Positions 46,901-54,511 of a DNA stretch of 64,000 bases are shown here, one piece after another. Numbering within the stretch: position 1 is the stretch's first letter; the number at the start of each line of letters is the position of its first letter. The notes below the pieces were generated by a model. It was not told the origin of the DNA and did not search any database. It was given only the letters and a program-made list of their open reading frames with translations. The DNA comes from Brevundimonas poindexterae (GTDB taxonomy: Bacteria > Pseudomonadota > Alphaproteobacteria > Caulobacterales > Caulobacteraceae): positions 806,001-870,000 of the forward strand of contig NZ_JAIVLL010000002.1 in assembly GCF_020524625.1 (NCBI RefSeq), given 5' to 3'. A program made the translations under genes and the position numbers.

Positions 46901-47099
46901 CAACGTCAGCCGCGATCCCCTGCCGGTCCAGCCAGCCGACCAGCACCTCGCGCGCCACATGGCGACGGTTCACATAGAGGCCCGCCAGAAGAACCAGCAG
47001 TCCCAGCAGGATGCCGAGCGCCACCCGTCCGGCGGTGCCGGCGGCGCGGCGCCGTGCGGGCGGCGAAGGCTCGGTCGAAGGTGGCGAAGGGGCGCTCAA
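43926..47099 (-). CDS. ydbH: YdbH-family intermembrane phospholipid transport protein
   Basis: 1057 residues. Cytoplasmic Pro-rich N terminus, one membrane helix (VALGILLGLLVLLAGLYV, ~25-42), then a long periplasmic beta-rich AsmA-like groove of repeating units (for example ELAAMKAALGDFSLVAPAFT). C terminus GQELELPSDTGINLTLDTTF feeds the YnbE lipoprotein. With TamB and YhdP, YdbH moves phospholipids from inner to outer membrane in E. coli. First of ydbH-ynbE-ydbL, and divergent from an M23 peptidase. Reading frame intact; slightly longer than E. coli YdbH (~880). Confidence 0.88.
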   Translation of the reverse strand: MSAPSPPSTEPSPPARRRAAGTAGRVALGILLGLLVLLAGLYVNRRHVAREVLVGWLDRQGIAADVEVERFELDGFIGRVRIGDPDNPDFLAERVEVDYSLTAPWSASGLGARPSRIRLVGPTLRGTWREGRFSFGSLDPLIERFTGRPTQPEAASPLILVEQGQVRLTTDWGPVGILADARIEDGRLKRLTAEVPKASLALDDQSIQGLTATLDLITEGDRSTLKLAARADAMTAPDRDVRDAVLTLNATLPYPTGTPLRLDGPGQIDLDLKADAGRTGTTSGQTLSARLAGRGQFAGVLTRPVFDGQVDGRLDGQRVQVAGVDARAVSTTLDAAALRLDLSGTSPRWSLSGPVRVHMDRAAAEAFAGQGITLETARLEAGGQDGRFEVTGPWSVSADRLSSGDLVLTNTSGRVDLDLISDAGLTLAGRLEARGGRWPLLGQPAADDVPELAAMKAALGDFSLVAPAFTYRSGSGGGRLDLTQAAVLRPRSGGALTIAPTSAPVLSLRDGQAPGGQFRITATRGGGLPEADLAIPRWTLEPGGFSADFNGRAALDFGLGRGLSVQGGGRLRNDNGVVSISTTQCLGVTAERLELGENDVTDLNTGLCPTGRAPLVRIANGDWRVDGRLADGSGSAPFLALEVEDLSGGLVATGRPSGMSLDLIVADAEVVDATRPIRFNPVTARGEAHMRGESWTGDFTLSRASTVVATLDLAHDGTTGIGGVDIATGDLVFAEGGLQPSDLTPMGADVLGEPVTGTARFDGRIAWTEEDGTSTGRLTLDNLGFSSPAGRVEGVEGTIEFTSLAPLTTAPDQSLTAQSLEVAGGVSDLGATFTLDKAALTVSGATLSVGEGRVTVEPFDIPLDPAVAWSGTIRVERLQLGDLVAGAGFGDKVQLDAVVSGRVPFVRSPDGQIRISGGTLDAIQPGRLSIQREALSGLEAGGGGEDVPPNTVEDLAYQAMEYLAFDTLTARVDSLDEGRIGVLFRIRGRHDPPERQELRLGWMDLIRRDFLGQELELPSDTGINLTLDTTFNLDQIISDILALNRARRGEADPPASE

Positions 47100-47498
47100 C
47101 CGGCCTGTTCCCCTGCGGGACAGCCGGCCTGACGGGTGTCGCGATTCCGGTCACCCGGACGGGGGGCGAGGCCTTGATGTTGCATCCGGAACACTGAGTA
47201 GTGGCCTCAAGAACACTAGTGAAAACCGCGAGACCTTCTGTCGCAGACGGGGGTGAAGCAATAGAAAAGACGGGGCGGCACGCGACCGTAACTCGAAACA
47301 GCGCAGTTTGTTCTCGGTGTGGCGCATGGACTTACGGGAAAACAGCCTTGGCCGTTAAGGCTTCGTAACCCTTGCGCTTCACATTCAGGGCCTGACGGGC
47401 TATAGGCGGTCCTCCGGTTACGGAGGGGCGTCTTCGGCCCGGAACTTGCTGGTATCACGTGTGGCGCCGCGCTGGCGTCGTCGATTTGTCGGGAAACG
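47100..47498. other. 399-bp divergent ydbH/M23 intergenic region
   Basis: No credible gene. AT content rises between 47200 and 47380 (for example AATAGAAAAGACGG, GTTTGTTCTCGG). It holds the M23 promoter candidate, a CCTCC-GGTTAC-GGAGG hairpin just after it, and presumably the ydbH promoter. Confidence 0.45.
47378..47406 (+). promoter_or_regulatory. Sigma70-type promoter candidate for the M23 peptidase
   Basis: TTCACA (47378-47383), a 17-bp spacer and TATAGG (47401-47406); five and four matches to TTGACA and TATAAT. About 93 bp before the M23 start, leaving a leader of ~85 nt that begins with the CCTCC/GGAGG hairpin. Confidence 0.45.
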
Positions 47499-48839
47499 AT
47501 GGCTCAATTTGATCCGCGCCGCCAACCGATGCGCCTTGCGCCTCATGTCTTTACCGCCTGCGCGGCCCTGGTGGTCGCCATGCTGGCCGGTCGGGTCTAC
47601 CACCCTGTAAGGGCCGAGGTTCCCGTCGCGGTCGTCGCCGAGAACATCACCGAGCTGGAAGCCGAAGCGATCGCCGCCGCCGGCACCCCGGTGGGCATGA
47701 GCACCCCGGAGGCCATTCCGGTCCAGATCCGCAAGGGTGAGACCTTCGAGCAGGCCGTGCGCCGCACCGGTATCCCGGAAGAAGAGGCCCGCGCCGTCAC
47801 CCAGACCATCGCCAACGCCTATGACGTCACCGAGTTGCGTGCAGGCCTGCGGTTCGAGACTGCCATTGCCCAGCCGCGCGGCGGACGGGGCGGGGCGCGC
47901 CTGATCGGCCTGACCATGCGCACCGGACCGGCCAGCCAGCTGACCGTCTCGCGCACCTTTGACGGCGCCCTGCGTCTGCGGGCCATCGAGGAAAAGGTCA
48001 CGCACGAGACCGTCGTGGTGCGCAGCCAGGTCAAGGGTTCCATCTACGCCACTGCGCGTCAGGCCGGGGCCAATGCCCAGGTGATCCGCAAGGCCACCCA
48101 GCTCTTCTCGCACAAGTTCGACCTGGATCGCGATATCCGCGCCTCGGACGAGTTCGTGATGGTCTTCAGCCAGACTGTGACCGAGAGCGGTCGCGTGGTT
48201 GAGGCTGGCGAGCTGCTCTATGCCGAGCTGAAGGGCCAGGTCTTCTATCGCTTCAAGCCGGCCAACTCGGCCGAAGCCCAGTATTTCGACGCCTCGGGCA
48301 AGAACATGCGCTCGGCCATGATGCGCACGCCGCTGGACCGCGCCCGCGTCAGCTCCTCCTACGGCTATCGTCGCCACCCGATCTCGGGCTACCGCCGCAT
48401 GCACCAAGGTATCGACTTTGCTGCCGGCACGGGCACGCCGGTGCTGGCCCCCGCCGACGGCGTTGTGGTTGAGGCCCGCCGCTGGGGCGGTTACGGCAAC
48501 TGGCTGCGCATCCGCCACGCCAACGGGCTGGAAACCGGATATGGCCACCTGTCCCGCTATGGCTCGGGCATCCGTGCCGGCACGCGCGTTCGTCAGGGCC
48601 AGGTCGTGGCCTATGTCGGCTCGACCGGCGCCTCGACCGGCCCGCACCTGCACTACGAAATCTGGCGCAACGGCCAGCGGATCAATCCGGCCGGGGTCAA
48701 GACCCAGGAGGGCACCATCCTCGGCGGCGCCGATCTGGCGGCCTTCCGGGCCGAAAAGACCCGTATCGACCGCGTCATCCTGTCGGGTGGCGAGCAGCGC
48801 CCCGCCACCGCCGACGGCCTGCGTCGCGTCGGCGCCTGA
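47499..48839 (+). CDS. M23 (LytM-type) peptidoglycan endopeptidase
   Basis: 446 residues. N-terminal membrane/signal segment (VFTACAALVVAMLAGRVY), a central region with an OapA/LysM-like character (PVQIRKGETFEQAVRRTGIP), then the LytM zinc domain: HQGIDFAAGTGTPV (His and Asp ligands, ~302-306), GYGHLSRYG, and GPHLHYEIW (H-x-H, ~382). All four ligand positions are present, so it should be an active D,D-endopeptidase of septal or side-wall peptidoglycan, or an activator. Divergent from ydbH, so envelope functions cluster here. Confidence 0.92.
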   Translation: MAQFDPRRQPMRLAPHVFTACAALVVAMLAGRVYHPVRAEVPVAVVAENITELEAEAIAAAGTPVGMSTPEAIPVQIRKGETFEQAVRRTGIPEEEARAVTQTIANAYDVTELRAGLRFETAIAQPRGGRGGARLIGLTMRTGPASQLTVSRTFDGALRLRAIEEKVTHETVVVRSQVKGSIYATARQAGANAQVIRKATQLFSHKFDLDRDIRASDEFVMVFSQTVTESGRVVEAGELLYAELKGQVFYRFKPANSAEAQYFDASGKNMRSAMMRTPLDRARVSSSYGYRRHPISGYRRMHQGIDFAAGTGTPVLAPADGVVVEARRWGGYGNWLRIRHANGLETGYGHLSRYGSGIRAGTRVRQGQVVAYVGSTGASTGPHLHYEIWRNGQRINPAGVKTQEGTILGGADLAAFRAEKTRIDRVILSGGEQRPATADGLRRVGA

Positions 48840-48856
48840 TCCGGGCTCTCGACCTT

Positions 48857-49618
48857 CTAGATTGACCTGAGCCGCTCCACGGCCTCGACCATGCGCGTCA
48901 GGTCCGCGGGTCCGGACAGCCGGTGGTCGCCCCCGGCGATCAGGTCCAGCCGCACATCGGCCCCTTCCAGCGCCTCGACCAGCGGCAGCTGGTGTCGCCA
49001 GGGCACTGACGTGTCCTGCCGCCCCTGAAGGATGTGCACCGGGCAGCGGATCGGCAGCGGTCCTTCCGGCAGCATCCGGGCCCGGGCTTCCTCGAACATG
49101 GTGCGGGTCAGCGGATAGGCGCCCAGCCCCTCGTCGGGCATGACTGTCTCGCCGTGCTCCAGCACCTCCTTCTGCCGCTCCGGGGGCAACTCGGGCCACA
49201 TCAGCCGCTCGGTGAAATCCTGCGCCGGATTGATCAGCAGCAGGGCCTTCACCGCCGCCGGTCGGGCCAGCGTCAGGTTCAGCGCCACCCAGCCGCCCAT
49301 GGAGGACCCGACCGGAATGACCGTTCGCCCGGTTGTCCCCGTCAGGTGATCGACGAGGGCCGCAGCGTCGTCGCACCAGCGCCCCACGGTGGCGTCGCGC
49401 CAGTTCCCCGACGACTGGCCGTGGGCGAAGTGATCGTAACGGACGAAGGCCCAGCCCCGCTCGCGCGCCGCGGCATCCAGCGCCAGCGCCTTGGTCCCCT
49501 CCATGTCCGAGCGGAAGCCGCCGACCCACAGCACGACCGGGCCGTCGCCCTCGACCTGCTTCAGGGCCAGGCGTGCGCCGTCGGGGCGGGCCAGATAGTC
49601 GATGTCGGGTGCGCGCAT
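48857..49618 (-). CDS. Alpha/beta hydrolase, ABHD10-like thioesterase/esterase
   Basis: 253 residues. Nucleophile elbow GSSMGGWVAL, oxyanion VLWVGGFRSDMEGTKA, Asp in ILQGRQDTSVPW, and His in IAGGDHRLSGP. The GFRSDMEGTKA and GSSMGGW motifs resemble the ABHD10 group of acyl-protein thioesterases/esterases. ATG 49618 has GAGGAG seven bases upstream. Cytoplasmic; substrate unknown. Confidence 0.88.
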   Translation of the reverse strand: MRAPDIDYLARPDGARLALKQVEGDGPVVLWVGGFRSDMEGTKALALDAAARERGWAFVRYDHFAHGQSSGNWRDATVGRWCDDAAALVDHLTGTTGRTVIPVGSSMGGWVALNLTLARPAAVKALLLINPAQDFTERLMWPELPPERQKEVLEHGETVMPDEGLGAYPLTRTMFEEARARMLPEGPLPIRCPVHILQGRQDTSVPWRHQLPLVEALEGADVRLDLIAGGDHRLSGPADLTRMVEAVERLRSI

Positions 49619-49690
49619 TGCCGGCTCCTCTCGCCATGGGCTTCAGACCCTGATAGCCAGACCCGGCCCCGGAAGCGAAGTCGGATTTGC

Positions 49691-50677
49691 ATGGCCCCCG
49701 CCCCCACAGTCACCCAGACGCCCCGAGTCCTGTTCGTCAGCTCCAACCGCATCGGCGACTGTGTGATTTCCTCCGGCGTGATCCGCGAGATCGGCCGCCA
49801 GCTGCCTGGCGCCCGCATCACGGTGGCGGCGGGCCGGCCGCCTGCACCCCTGTTCCGGTCCGCGCCCGGGGTGGAGCGCGTCATCGTTCTCGACAAGAAG
49901 CCGATGTCCGGCCACTGGCTGGACCTGTGGCAGCAGGTACGCGGCACGCGCTGGGATCTGGTGGTCGATATCCGCGGCTCGGCCCTGGCCTGGACCGTCC
50001 CCGCCCGGCGTCGCGTGGTCTACACCCGCAAGTGGGAAACCGGGCTGCGCAAGGTCGAGATGGTCTCGCGCCTGATGGGGGCAGAGGCGCCGCTCGATCC
50101 GGAAATCTTCCTCGATGATCAGGCCCGCGCCGAGGCGGCGGCGGTCATTGATCCGCAGCTTCAGGGGGGAGCGGGCCCCGGACCCATCCTCGCGCTCGCC
50201 CCCATCGCCCACCAGCCGGGCAAGTCCTGGCCCGCCGACCGCTGGGGCCAGCTGGTCGAAAAACTGTCCGCCGATGCCCGCTTCGACGGCTGGCGCTTCA
50301 TGCCGGTGGGCGGCCCCGGTGACCGGCCGCCGGCCACCCCCGCGCTCGAAGCCGCCGGGGACCGGGGCATCGACTGCGTGGGCAAGGGCGACATCCTGTG
50401 TTCGGCCGCCGCGATCGACCGTGCCGCCCTGTTCGTCGGCAATGACTCGGGCCTGATGCATGTGGCCGCCGCCCTTGGCCAGCCGACGCTCGGCCTGTTC
50501 GGCCCGACCGAATGGTGGCTCTACGGACCCTGGGGTCCCCGCACCCGCACCGTCGCCTCGAACGAGACCCGGGGCCAGTTCGCCCCCATCGAGGACCTGA
50601 CCGTCGAGCGTGTCTTTTCTGCCGTGGTCGACCTGCATGACGCATGGCCCGGGGGGCGTTCCGTCCCCGCGCCTTGA
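49691..50677 (+). CDS. GT9 family glycosyltransferase (heptosyltransferase-like)
   Basis: 328 residues from the ATG at 49691. N-terminal RVLFVSSNRIGDCVISSG binds the acceptor side; the C-terminal half has LALAPIAHQPGKSWPADRW and FVGNDSGLMHVAAALGQPTL followed by GLFGPTEWW, the GT9 nucleotide-sugar motif. Expected to add a heptose or similar sugar to LPS core on the cytoplasmic face. It precedes infC on the same strand, though function is unrelated. Confidence 0.9.
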   Translation: MAPAPTVTQTPRVLFVSSNRIGDCVISSGVIREIGRQLPGARITVAAGRPPAPLFRSAPGVERVIVLDKKPMSGHWLDLWQQVRGTRWDLVVDIRGSALAWTVPARRRVVYTRKWETGLRKVEMVSRLMGAEAPLDPEIFLDDQARAEAAAVIDPQLQGGAGPGPILALAPIAHQPGKSWPADRWGQLVEKLSADARFDGWRFMPVGGPGDRPPATPALEAAGDRGIDCVGKGDILCSAAAIDRAALFVGNDSGLMHVAAALGQPTLGLFGPTEWWLYGPWGPRTRTVASNETRGQFAPIEDLTVERVFSAVVDLHDAWPGGRSVPAP

Positions 50678-50773
50678 AGAAACGGGCATCCGGGGGCATA
50701 TTGTCCCGTCAGGAAACGGGGCGGTCCGCCGCGCGTTTCCGCACGACATCCGCGATATCCCTTTTGACCACAC

Positions 50774-50791
50774 AAGGAAACGACGCCCATT
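50774..50791 (+). promoter_or_regulatory. infC ribosome-binding site with AUU start codon
   Basis: AAGGAAA (50774-50780), eight bases, then ATT (50789-50791), which opens the IF3 frame as IRRPMQTPP. The first ATG (50801) and the next (50834) have no Shine-Dalgarno. An AUU start is the classical autoregulatory start of infC, because IF3 itself discriminates against it. Confidence 0.75.
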
Positions 50792-51322
50792 CGCCGTCCG
50801 ATGCAAACACCGCCCGTCAAGGATGGGCCGCCCATGAACCAGGATATCCGCGCCGCGCGCGTGCTCCTGATCGACCAAAACGGTGAAAAACAGGGCGTCA
50901 TGCCTCTGGCCGCGGCGCTCGAAGCCGCTGAAGAGGCCGGTATGGACCTGGTGCAGATGGTCTCGAACGCCGAGACCCCGGTCTGCAAAATTCTCGACTA
51001 CGGCAAGTTCCGCTTCCAGGAGCAGAAGAAGAAGGCCGAGGCGCGCAAGCGGCAGAAGATCGTCGAGCTGAAGGAAATCAAGCTTCGGCCGAACATCGAC
51101 ACCCACGACTATGATGTGAAGGCCAAGGCCATGCACCGCTTCTTCGAGGACGGTGACAAGGTCAAGGTGACCCTGCGCTTCCGGGGCCGTGAGATGGCCC
51201 ACCCGGAACTGGGCATGAAGCTGCTCAACAAGGTCCAGGCCGACTTCGAGGAAGTCGCCAAGGTCGAATATGCCCCGCGCATGGAAGGCCGCCAGATGAT
51301 CATGATCCTGGCACCCCGCTAG
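50789..51322 (+). CDS. infC: Translation initiation factor IF-3
   Basis: Prevents 70S formation and proofreads the start codon. 177 residues when started at ATT 50789. N-terminal domain [20 protein letters not shown], linker with [18 protein letters not shown], then C-terminal domain [20 protein letters not shown] and [16 protein letters not shown]. Use of ATT as start predicts negative feedback by IF3. The usual partner genes rpmI-rplT are 2.2 kb downstream, with an S9 peptidase between. Confidence 0.95.
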   Translation: MRRPMQTPPVKDGPPMNQDIRAARVLLIDQNGEKQGVMPLAAALEAAEEAGMDLVQMVSNAETPVCKILDYGKFRFQEQKKKAEARKRQKIVELKEIKLRPNIDTHDYDVKAKAMHRFFEDGDKVKVTLRFRGREMAHPELGMKLLNKVQADFEEVAKVEYAPRMEGRQMIMILAPR

Positions 51323-51345
51323 GGCGCCGCGGCTGGGGGGCTGCC

Positions 51346-53343
51346 ATGAGACCGGAGCGGTTGTTCGGGGTGATGCTGGCCCTGCTGGTGTTGTTTGGCC
51401 TTCCGGTGGCCTCTGCAGCCCAGACCCTGTCATCCCCGGTCGAGGCGGCCGCACCCCTTCCGCTGGAAGCCTATGGCGCACTGCCGTCGCTTGAGCTGGT
51501 CCAGCTGTCCCCGGCGGGCCAGCGCCTTGCCTTCATCAGCGTCGCCGGCGAGCAGCGTCGGCTGATCCTCATGGACCTGGTCGCTCTCGCGCCCCTGGCC
51601 AATGTCGGGGTCGGCGAGGCCAAGGTCCGGGATTTGCAGTGGCTGGGAGAGGACCGGATTCTGGTCGTCACCACCGAGACCCAGGCCGCGCGCACCCTCG
51701 GCGTCGAGGAAACCGAATTCGCCGCCGGACAGGTTTACAATGTCTCCACCGGCCGGGTCGTCCCGCTTTTGACGACCACGCGAGGCATGTTCCCGGCCTT
51801 GCTCAGTCACGTCACCGTGGTGCCTGGCGAGGGGCGTCCTGACATTCTGGTTCGAGCCTTTTCGACCGAGCGGCCGCAGCGGGTCGACCTTTACCGTGTG
51901 GACCCGGACTCCGGTCGCGCCCGCCTCACCGACACCATGTTCCCCGAGACCACCGACTTCGTGTTCGATCCCCTCACGGACCGGACCGTGGCCCGCAGCG
52001 AGTATCAGAGCCGCACGGGAGACTGGAGTCTGCTGATCCGCAACGAAGACGGAAATTTCCGCAAGGTTTGGGAGACGGTGGCCCCGATCGACCTGCCCTC
52101 GCTTCTCGGGCTGGGGGTGAATGGCGACAGCGTCATCATGGGGGTCGACCGGCCGGACCTAGATCCGGCAGAGGGCGAGCCCGGCCAGTTCTTTGAAGTC
52201 GACCTCAAGACCGGGGAGTGGCAGCCCCTACGGTTTGGTTTCCGGGCCCGCTCGCTGTGGTTCCATCCCTCGACCGGTCGACTGGTCGGTGCGGTCGGCC
52301 TCGAGGGAGACCTGCCGACCTATGGCTTTGTCGACCCGGAAGCCCAGCGCCTGTGGGACACGGCCCGGGCTACCCTGCCCGACCTGGCACCTACCCTGCT
52401 CAGCTGGAGCGAGGACTACCGCAAGGCCATCCTGTTCACGAGCGGGACCGGCGACTCCGGGACCTACTATCTGCTGGATCTCGACGCCGGCGCGCTCAAT
52501 GCGATTGGAGCGGCCTATCAGGACATCGGCCCGGACCGCGTTGCCCCGATCCAGCCGGTCACCTATGCGGCGGCCGACGGTCTGGAAATCCACGGCTATC
52601 TGACCCTTCCCCCGGGAGTAGAGACACCCCAGGGCCTGCCGCTGATCGTGCTCGCGCATGGCGGACCCGCGGCCCGCGATGTGCTGGGATTTGACTGGTG
52701 GGCCCAGGCGATTGCCTCGCGCGGCTATGCGGTTCTCCAGCCGAATTTCCGCGGCTCGACGGGCTATGGTCGGGACTTCCTTGAGGCTGGCTATGGCGAA
52801 TGGGGCCGCAAGATGCAGACCGACCTGTCCGACGGGGTGCGCTGGCTGGCCGGGCAGGGCGTGATCGATCCGGCGCGCGTCTGCATCGTGGGCGCCAGCT
52901 ACGGTGGCTATGCGGCCCTGGCCGGCCCGACACTGGATCGGGGGGTCTATCGCTGCGCTGTCTCGGTCAATGGTGTCTCGGACCTGCGTCGCATGGTGGA
53001 TCGGGAGGCTCGCATGCGGGCCGAGGACGAGAATGCAGCCGTGCGCTACTGGAACCGCTTCATGGGCGCCGAGCGGCTCGGCGACCGGTCGCTGGATGAG
53101 CGGTCGCCTTCCCGGCTCGCGGAGCAGGCCGACGCGCCGATCCTGCTGATCCATGGCCGCGACGATACGGTGGTGCCCGTCGAGCAAAGCCGGCTGATGG
53201 CCCAGGCCCTGCGTCGCGCCGGCAAGCCGGTCGAGCTGGTCGAACTGGATGGCGAAGATCACTGGCTGTCGCGATCCAGCACCCGCCTGCAGATGCTCAC
53301 CGCCCTGATGGCCTTCCTGCTGGATCACAACCCGCCGGACTGA
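51346..53343 (+). CDS. S9 family serine peptidase, secreted
   Basis: 665 residues. Signal peptide MRPERLFGVMLALLVLFGLP to ASAAQT. Beta-propeller N-terminal part, then hydrolase domain: VLAHGGPAARD, QPNFRGSTGYGRDFLEAGYG, nucleophile GASYGGYAAL, Asp in HGRDDTVVPVEQS and His in DGEDHWLS. Likely a periplasmic dipeptidyl/acyl-aminoacyl peptidase. It begins 23 bp after infC and separates infC from rpmI-rplT, so it is probably cotranscribed with translation genes. Confidence 0.93.
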   Translation: MRPERLFGVMLALLVLFGLPVASAAQTLSSPVEAAAPLPLEAYGALPSLELVQLSPAGQRLAFISVAGEQRRLILMDLVALAPLANVGVGEAKVRDLQWLGEDRILVVTTETQAARTLGVEETEFAAGQVYNVSTGRVVPLLTTTRGMFPALLSHVTVVPGEGRPDILVRAFSTERPQRVDLYRVDPDSGRARLTDTMFPETTDFVFDPLTDRTVARSEYQSRTGDWSLLIRNEDGNFRKVWETVAPIDLPSLLGLGVNGDSVIMGVDRPDLDPAEGEPGQFFEVDLKTGEWQPLRFGFRARSLWFHPSTGRLVGAVGLEGDLPTYGFVDPEAQRLWDTARATLPDLAPTLLSWSEDYRKAILFTSGTGDSGTYYLLDLDAGALNAIGAAYQDIGPDRVAPIQPVTYAAADGLEIHGYLTLPPGVETPQGLPLIVLAHGGPAARDVLGFDWWAQAIASRGYAVLQPNFRGSTGYGRDFLEAGYGEWGRKMQTDLSDGVRWLAGQGVIDPARVCIVGASYGGYAALAGPTLDRGVYRCAVSVNGVSDLRRMVDREARMRAEDENAAVRYWNRFMGAERLGDRSLDERSPSRLAEQADAPILLIHGRDDTVVPVEQSRLMAQALRRAGKPVELVELDGEDHWLSRSSTRLQMLTALMAFLLDHNPPD

Positions 53344-53504
53344 GCCGGGGCGGCCCTTGCCTTCGGGCGGGCCTTGCCGTATGACGCGCGGCTTCGCGTA
53401 CCGGTCGTCGGGCGAACAGGCATGCCTTGGCGACCGTTCATCCGCTCTCCGTTCCCGATCGGACCTCTGGTCCCGGGGCGGTGGCTTCAAGAGAGAGAGT
53501 GAAA

Positions 53505-53702
53505 ATGCCGAAACTGAAGACCAAGTCGGGCGCCAAGAAGCGCTTCAAACTGACGGCCTCGGGCAAGGTGAAGGCCGGCGTGGCGGGCAAGCGCCACCGG
53601 CTGATCAGCCATAACTCGAAGTACATTCGCCAGAACCGCGGCACGCAGGTGATGTCGGATGCCGATGCCAAGAAGATCAAGTCGTACATGCCGTACGCCT
53701 GA
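53505..53702 (+). CDS. rpmI: 50S ribosomal protein L35
   Basis: 65 residues, standard length, starting [20 protein letters not shown] and containing [23 protein letters not shown] 53505 follows GAGAGAGAG. Followed by rplT after 110 bp. The 160-bp gap after the S9 gene contains GC-rich stem-loops and presumably its own promoter. Confidence 0.96.
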   Translation: MPKLKTKSGAKKRFKLTASGKVKAGVAGKRHRLISHNSKYIRQNRGTQVMSDADAKKIKSYMPYA

Positions 53703-53812
53703 TCGGCGTCGCATCACGAGATCTCCCACCGCATCAGTTTGAAACCTCGTCCCTGAACCACTGAGCCGCCGCGCGGCCGATCTCAGGGGCGCTTCTCGAA
53801 GAGACACACATC

Positions 53813-54166
53813 ATGGCTCGCGTTACCCGGGGCGTTACGTCCCACGCCAAGCACAAGAAGGTCCTGAAGCAGGCCAAGGGCTTCTACGGCCGCCGCAAGA
53901 ACACCATCCGCGCCGCCAAGGCCGCCGTGGACCGCGCCGGGCAGTACGCCTATCGCGACCGCCGCACCAAGAAGCGCAACTTCCGCGCCCTGTGGATCCA
54001 GCGCATCAACGCTGCGGCCCGCCTGGAAGGCTTCACCTATTCGCAGTTCATGCACGGCCTGTCGAAGGCCGGCATCGAGATGGACCGCAAGGTTCTGGCC
54101 GCGATGGCCGCCGACGAAGCCGGCTTCAAGGCCGTGGCCGACAAGGTTCGCGCCGCCCTGGCCTGA
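53813..54166 (+). CDS. rplT: 50S ribosomal protein L20
   Basis: 117 residues, standard length: [77 protein letters not shown]20 organises 23S rRNA early in assembly and in several bacteria represses the rpmI-rplT message. Terminated by the hairpin at 54192. Confidence 0.97.
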   Translation: MARVTRGVTSHAKHKKVLKQAKGFYGRRKNTIRAAKAAVDRAGQYAYRDRRTKKRNFRALWIQRINAAARLEGFTYSQFMHGLSKAGIEMDRKVLAAMAADEAGFKAVADKVRAALA

Positions 54167-54191
54167 ACCGGTCCGCATTGAGACCCTGAAG

Positions 54192-54226
54192 ACGCCCGCC
54201 TCCGGCACCGGACGGCGGGCGTTTTC
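54192..54226 (+). terminator. Rho-independent terminator of rpmI-rplT
   Basis: ACGCCCGCC (54192-54200) pairs with GGCGGGCGT (54214-54222); the loop can form an inner TCCGG/CCGGA stem. TTTT follows (54222-54225). Located 26 bp after the rplT stop. Confidence 0.8.
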
Positions 54227-54305
54227 ATGTCCGGACTCCGTGTCGAGGCAACCGCGACGGCCCGCCGCCGTTGGAAGGGAACCTCAACCATACAGGAGTT
54301 TCCCC

Positions 54306-54509
54306 ATGTCCGTTGCCCGCGTCACCGAGATCACCTCCGCCTCGACCGTCAGCTTCGAGGACGCGATCAAGAAGGGCATCGCCCGCGCCGACGAAACGCT
54401 CGACCAGGTGCGTGGCGCCTGGGTCCAGGAGCAGAAGGTCGTCGTGGACGGCGGCCAGATCACCGAATACCGCGTCAATCTGAAGATCACCTTCGTCCTG
54501 AAGGACTAG
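54306..54509 (+). CDS. Dodecin family flavin-binding protein
   Basis: 67 residues from the ATG at 54306, AGGAG seven bases upstream. VARVTEITSASTVSFEDAIK, then ETLDQVRGAWVQEQKVVVDG and VNLKITFVLKD match the dodecin fold, a spherical dodecamer that stores riboflavin/FMN. In family members a Trp stacks on the flavin; Trp38 in GAWVQEQK is the candidate. Stops two bases from the convergent histidine kinase. Confidence 0.9.
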   Translation: MSVARVTEITSASTVSFEDAIKKGIARADETLDQVRGAWVQEQKVVVDGGQITEYRVNLKITFVLKD

Positions 54510-54511
54510 GC

